Shown here piece by piece: positions 5,597-6,493 of a DNA stretch of 6,493 bases. Source of the DNA: Pseudomonadales bacterium (lineage in GTDB: Bacteria; Pseudomonadota; Gammaproteobacteria; Pseudomonadales; Azotimanducaceae); assembly GCA_007128525.1 (NCBI GenBank), contig SKXG01000245.1:1-6493 (forward strand). The letters are read 5' to 3'. Both the position numbers and the translations under genes were made by a program. The notes under the pieces were generated by a model. That model did no database searches, was not told where the DNA came from, and saw nothing but the letters and a program-made list of their open reading frames with translations. The stretch's first letter is position 1, and each line of letters starts with the position of its first letter.

Positions 5597-6493
5597 GCGC
5601 CGCACAAACACCGTCAATCGCCCCCTCTGCCGTCGCCCAGCTGATTTTCGAGGGCTTCGCTGTTTATCGACAGCAGTTCAGAGACCTCACACTGAGCTCC
5701 AAAGAACGCTTCGAGACAGCAGCCTGGCTGGCGGTGCAGGAAGCCGGCGCTGCTCGCCTGGCCCTCTACCACAGCAACACCGAAAGGGTCACGGCAGAGT
5801 TACGTGCTCTGGTGGACGATCAAACGATCACACCGGCACAGTGGGCCGCAGCAAAAGCCCGCTTCGCCGAGCTGATTCAGAACGAGTGGGACTACGAACT
5901 CCAGGAAACGTTTTACAACTCCATCCATCGGGAAATCACGTTCGATGCGGATGTCTCCGATGATGAGATGTTTGTCACCAGCGCGTTCTCCGAAGTACCC
6001 AAACAGGAGCCACCGGCGCTGATCCGTACCTACTACCCGACACCGGACGTCGCCGGGACGGTGCGCCAGCTACTGCTTGACTACGAGTTCAATCCGCCAT
6101 GGCAGAACATTGATCGCGACGTGCGCAACATTCTGCGCTCCATCACTGAGCTGCATCGGGAAATTCGTGATCTCGACGGCCTGCGTATCGAAGCCTTACG
6201 ACCCGTGTTCTACCGTAACAAGGCCGCTCACCTGATCGGCAAAATTGTTTACAAGGAAGACTGCTGGCCCCTGGCCTTGCCGATCCTGGTGGATGAACAG
6301 GACCACAGCATCTACGTCGATACCTTGATCTGCGATACCGATGAACTGTCGGTATTGTTCAGCTTTACCCGCTCGTACTTCATGGTTGACGTTCCTGTGC
6401 CGCGGGTATTGGTTGACTACCTGCAGGAGCTGCTGCCAGGCAAGAAACGCTGGGAGCTGTACACCTCGATCGGGCTGCACAAACACGGGAAGA
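5593..6493 (+). CDS. aceK: Isocitrate dehydrogenase kinase/phosphatase AceK, N-terminal half (3' end outside window)
   Basis: The frame starts at ATG 5593 and is still open at the window edge, giving 300 residues of a protein usually about 570-600 long. AceK phosphorylates isocitrate dehydrogenase to inactivate it and also removes the phosphate, directing isocitrate between the TCA cycle and the glyoxylate shunt during growth on acetate or fatty acids. Family signatures visible: AQLIFEGFAVYRQQF (15-29), the RFETAAWLAVQEAGAARLALY region that follows, ELQETFYNSIHREIT (about 106-120), FYRNKAAHLIGKIV (206-219) and WELYTSIGLHKHGK (287-300). These belong to the N-terminal regulatory domain; the ATP loop and kinase/phosphatase active site should begin just past the edge and cannot be checked. 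In enteric bacteria aceK follows aceB and aceA; here it is the fourth gene of a coupled run with an SDR and two membrane proteins. Its ATG overlaps the preceding TGA by four bases and no strong Shine-Dalgarno is seen. Confidence 0.95.
   Translation, partial: MSAAQTPSIAPSAVAQLIFEGFAVYRQQFRDLTLSSKERFETAAWLAVQEAGAARLALYHSNTERVTAELRALVDDQTITPAQWAAAKARFAELIQNEWDYELQETFYNSIHREITFDADVSDDEMFVTSAFSEVPKQEPPALIRTYYPTPDVAGTVRQLLLDYEFNPPWQNIDRDVRNILRSITELHREIRDLDGLRIEALRPVFYRNKAAHLIGKIVYKEDCWPLALPILVDEQDHSIYVDTLICDTDELSVLFSFTRSYFMVDVPVPRVLVDYLQELLPGKKRWELYTSIGLHKHGK

Noticed and set aside
4458..5617. Overlapping - strand open frames opposite the SDR tail and both membrane protein genes
   Set aside because: No recognisable domains, and they contradict the tight ATGA-linked + strand genes.
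6196..6486. - strand open frame opposite aceK
   Set aside because: It lies within clear AceK coding sequence and has no motif of its own.

Overview
The window is compact, high-GC bacterial chromosome and looks like a gammaproteobacterium. The basis is a SrkA-type stress kinase, an AceK (isocitrate dehydrogenase kinase/phosphatase) and a ComF-type protein, all in forms typical of that class, in a dense gene layout. Genus cannot be fixed from the sequence; a Pseudomonas-like or marine (Oceanospirillales-like) lineage is a guess. I see no insertion sequence, phage gene, CRISPR array, tRNA or rRNA, and no clear sign of recent transfer.

Left part (1-2576, + strand): the 3' end of a ComF-family phosphoribosyltransferase gene enters from the left edge. 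It is followed by srkA, a Ser/Thr kinase of the envelope/oxidative stress response, and then by a gene for an exported protein ending in a TonB-C-like domain. These three genes are separated by 64 and 157 bases, so they may or may not be cotranscribed.

Middle (2580-3722, - strand): one gene for a PlsC-like glycerol/lipid acyltransferase without obvious membrane segments. It converges tail to tail on the TonB-C gene with only 3 bases between the stop codons. Its start is separated by a 142-base divergent intergenic region from the next + strand gene.

Right part (3865-6493, + strand): four genes in a row, namely an SDR oxidoreductase, a small membrane protein with a hydrophilic tail, a DUF2628-like membrane protein, and aceK (cut by the right edge). 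All three junctions are 4-base ATGA stop/start overlaps, none with a convincing Shine-Dalgarno sequence. This indicates one transcript with translational coupling. It places aceK, which controls the split between the TCA cycle and the glyoxylate shunt, behind three genes that are not glyoxylate-shunt genes. This arrangement is the most interesting feature of the window. I did not find evidence for a clearly new biological system; the remaining points of interest are unusual active-site spacing in the acyltransferase and variant motifs in the SDR.
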